Source: CAYLLN01 sp036496265
GTDB taxonomy: Bacteria > Planctomycetota > Planctomycetia > Pirellulales > Pirellulaceae
NCBI GenBank assembly: GCA_036496265.1
Contig: DASXLL010000383.1
Coordinates: forward strand, 1-6,789
Length of the DNA stretch: 6,789 nt
Direction of reading: 5' to 3'
The translations under genes and the position numbers were made by a program. The notes under the pieces were generated by a model. The model was not told where the DNA came from and made no database searches. It saw only the letters and a list, made by a program, of their open reading frames with translations. The stretch's first letter is position 1, and every line of letters begins with the position of its first letter. Below are positions 5,634 to 6,789 of this stretch, in pieces.

Positions 5634-6789
5634 TCACGGCTTCGTCACGGTGCCGTCGCGGTTGCGGAGGTTGCCCCAGGAGTAGTCGAAGGGCGGGTTG
5701 TCTTTAATGGGGAATTGGGCGGCGAGTTTTTCGTCGAGGTCGATGCCGAGGCCGGGCTTGTCGCTAGCCCAGTAGTAGCCGTCTTTGAGGGTGGGGCAGC
5801 CGGGGAAGACGTCTTGCTCGGATTGGGTGAACTCGCGGGCTTCCTGGATGCCGAAATTGGGGATGGCAAGGTCGAGGTGGACGTTGGCGGCATGGCCGAC
5901 GGGGGAGACGTCGCCGGGGCCGTGCCAGGCGGTGCGGACGGCGAAGAGTTCGCACATGGCGGCCATTTTGCGGGCCGGCGTGAGGCCGCCGATTTGGGAG
6001 ATGTGGACGCGGATGAAGTCGATGAGGCGCTGGGAAACGAGGCTCATCCATTCATGGCGGCTATTGAATAGCTCGCCCATCGCGATCGGCGTCGCAGTCA
6101 GCTTTCGCAGGTGTTCGAAGTAGCCGATGTCTTCGGGGCTGAAGGGGTCTTCGATGAAGAAGGGGCGGTAGGTTTCCAAGTCTTTGACGAGTTGCATGGC
6201 CAGGATCGGCGGGACGCGCTCGTGCATGTCGTGGAGCAGTTCGACTTCGTCGCCGAGCTTTTTGCGGAGGTGGTCGAAGAGTTTGGGGACGATTCGGCAA
6301 TAGGGTTTGGGATCCCAGGTTTCGATGCGGTTGTTGTTTCGCTCGGCGGGGTCGTCGGTTCCCGTCCGTGATTTGCTGCCGTAGGTCGATTGACCCGGGA
6401 CGCCGACTTGGACGCGAATGTGGCGATAGCCTTCGGATTGATAACGCCTGACACTTTCTTCGACCGCTTCGAGCGATGAGCCGCTGGCATGGCGATAGGT
6501 ATCGACGGCTTTCCGGCATTTGCCGCCGAACAGTTGATAGACGGGGAGGCCGGCTCGCTTGCCCAAAATGTCCCAGAGGGCCATATCGACGCCGCTGAGA
6601 GCGTTGTTGAGCACGGGGCCGTTACGCCAATAGCTGCTGAGCCAGGCGGATTGGGAAATGTCCTCGATTTGCATCGGGTCTTTGCCGATTAGGAAGGGCC
6701 GCAGATATTCGTTCACGGCTGTTTCGACGACGCGGGCCCTCTGAGTGAAGGTGGCGCAGCCGAGGCCGTAGAGGCCGGGTTCGCTGGTT
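5634..6789 (-). CDS. D-mannonate dehydratase/RspA-like enolase-superfamily protein (partial, N-terminus missing)
   Basis: The gene reads leftward to a TGA at 5636-5634. The frame is open to the right edge, giving 384 visible residues. The first ones are TSEPGLYGLGCATFTQRA, the conserved second strand of the capping domain, so about 25-30 residues (more if a signal is present) lie outside. The GTG at 6716 is not the start. The match to E. coli RspA and ManD proteins, as I recall them, runs end to end: YWRNGPVLNNALSGVDMALWDI, IRVQVGVPG, ELLHDMHERV (Asp ligand and catalytic His; codons near 6222-6233), FFIEDPFSPED (second ligand, Glu), IAMGELFNSRHEW (third ligand, Glu), RTAWHGPGDVSPV (catalytic His), IPNFGIQE and DKPGLGIDLDEKLAAQFP. 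All metal and acid/base residues are present. ManD enzymes dehydrate D-mannonate (some D-gluconate) to 2-keto-3-deoxy-gluconate; some members have little activity. The Pro after His-Gly (HGP), rather than Ala, is my recollection of the low-activity or gluconate-type subgroup. Confidence 0.93.
   Translation of the reverse strand, partial: TSEPGLYGLGCATFTQRARVVETAVNEYLRPFLIGKDPMQIEDISQSAWLSSYWRNGPVLNNALSGVDMALWDILGKRAGLPVYQLFGGKCRKAVDTYRHASGSSLEAVEESVRRYQSEGYRHIRVQVGVPGQSTYGSKSRTGTDDPAERNNNRIETWDPKPYCRIVPKLFDHLRKKLGDEVELLHDMHERVPPILAMQLVKDLETYRPFFIEDPFSPEDIGYFEHLRKLTATPIAMGELFNSRHEWMSLVSQRLIDFIRVHISQIGGLTPARKMAAMCELFAVRTAWHGPGDVSPVGHAANVHLDLAIPNFGIQEAREFTQSEQDVFPGCPTLKDGYYWASDKPGLGIDLDEKLAAQFPIKDNPPFDYSWGNLRNRDGTVTKP

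Noticed and set aside
5764..6519. Pro/Arg/Ser-rich minus-strand frames and Gly/Val-rich plus-strand frames within the dehydratase gene
   Set aside because: They are frame shadows of the well-matched ManD/RspA sequence, with low-complexity composition typical of GC-rich DNA.
5634..6716. Start of the dehydratase at the GTG at 6716
   Set aside because: The same frame continues upstream to the window edge and encodes the conserved capping-domain strand, so the true start lies outside.

Overview
The window looks like a piece of a planctomycete chromosome, probably of the Pirellulales/Pirellulaceae type. The strongest indicator is a complete DUF1559 protein, with a prepilin-type N-terminus and a C-terminal H-x9-DG motif; this family is massively expanded in Planctomycetes. 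A Cys-rich single-pass membrane protein of a type I associate with planctomycetes, a TPR/SPINDLY-type glycosyltransferase and a Tat-exported enolase-superfamily enzyme fit the same picture. The DNA is GC-rich. I see no tRNA, rRNA, CRISPR array, transposase or phage gene. No stretch longer than 300 bases lacks a gene.

Layout. (1) 1-428, minus strand: the first 142 codons of a Tat-signal-bearing mandelate racemase/muconate lactonizing (enolase superfamily) protein, cut by the left edge. (2) 429-608: a divergent promoter region with a perfect inverted repeat and a plausible sigma-70-like promoter for the next gene. (3) 609-1244, plus: a Cys/His-rich membrane-anchored protein. (4) 1351-2289 and 2322-3119, plus: a DUF1559 pseudopilin-like protein and a DUF4198 exported protein, 32 bp apart and with near-identical translation-start regions, probably one operon. 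(5) 3249-5102, plus: a TPR plus GT41 (O-GlcNAc-transferase/SPINDLY-like) glycosyltransferase. (6) 5216-5593, plus: a small four-histidine cupin. (7) 5634-6789, minus and convergent with the cupin: most of a D-mannonate dehydratase/RspA-like enolase-superfamily enzyme, whose N-terminus lies beyond the right edge.

How the genes may work together. The two flanking enolase-superfamily enzymes suggest sugar-acid (uronate/aldonate) breakdown. The central trio (Cys/His-rich anchor, DUF1559, DUF4198) are all surface or exported proteins. The first is dense in Cys and His; the DUF4198 protein has a predicted mature N-terminal histidine and a C-terminal CPCC motif. An extracytoplasmic metal-handling role is therefore a reasonable but unproven hypothesis. 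The glycosyltransferase and cupin have no clear functional tie to their neighbours.
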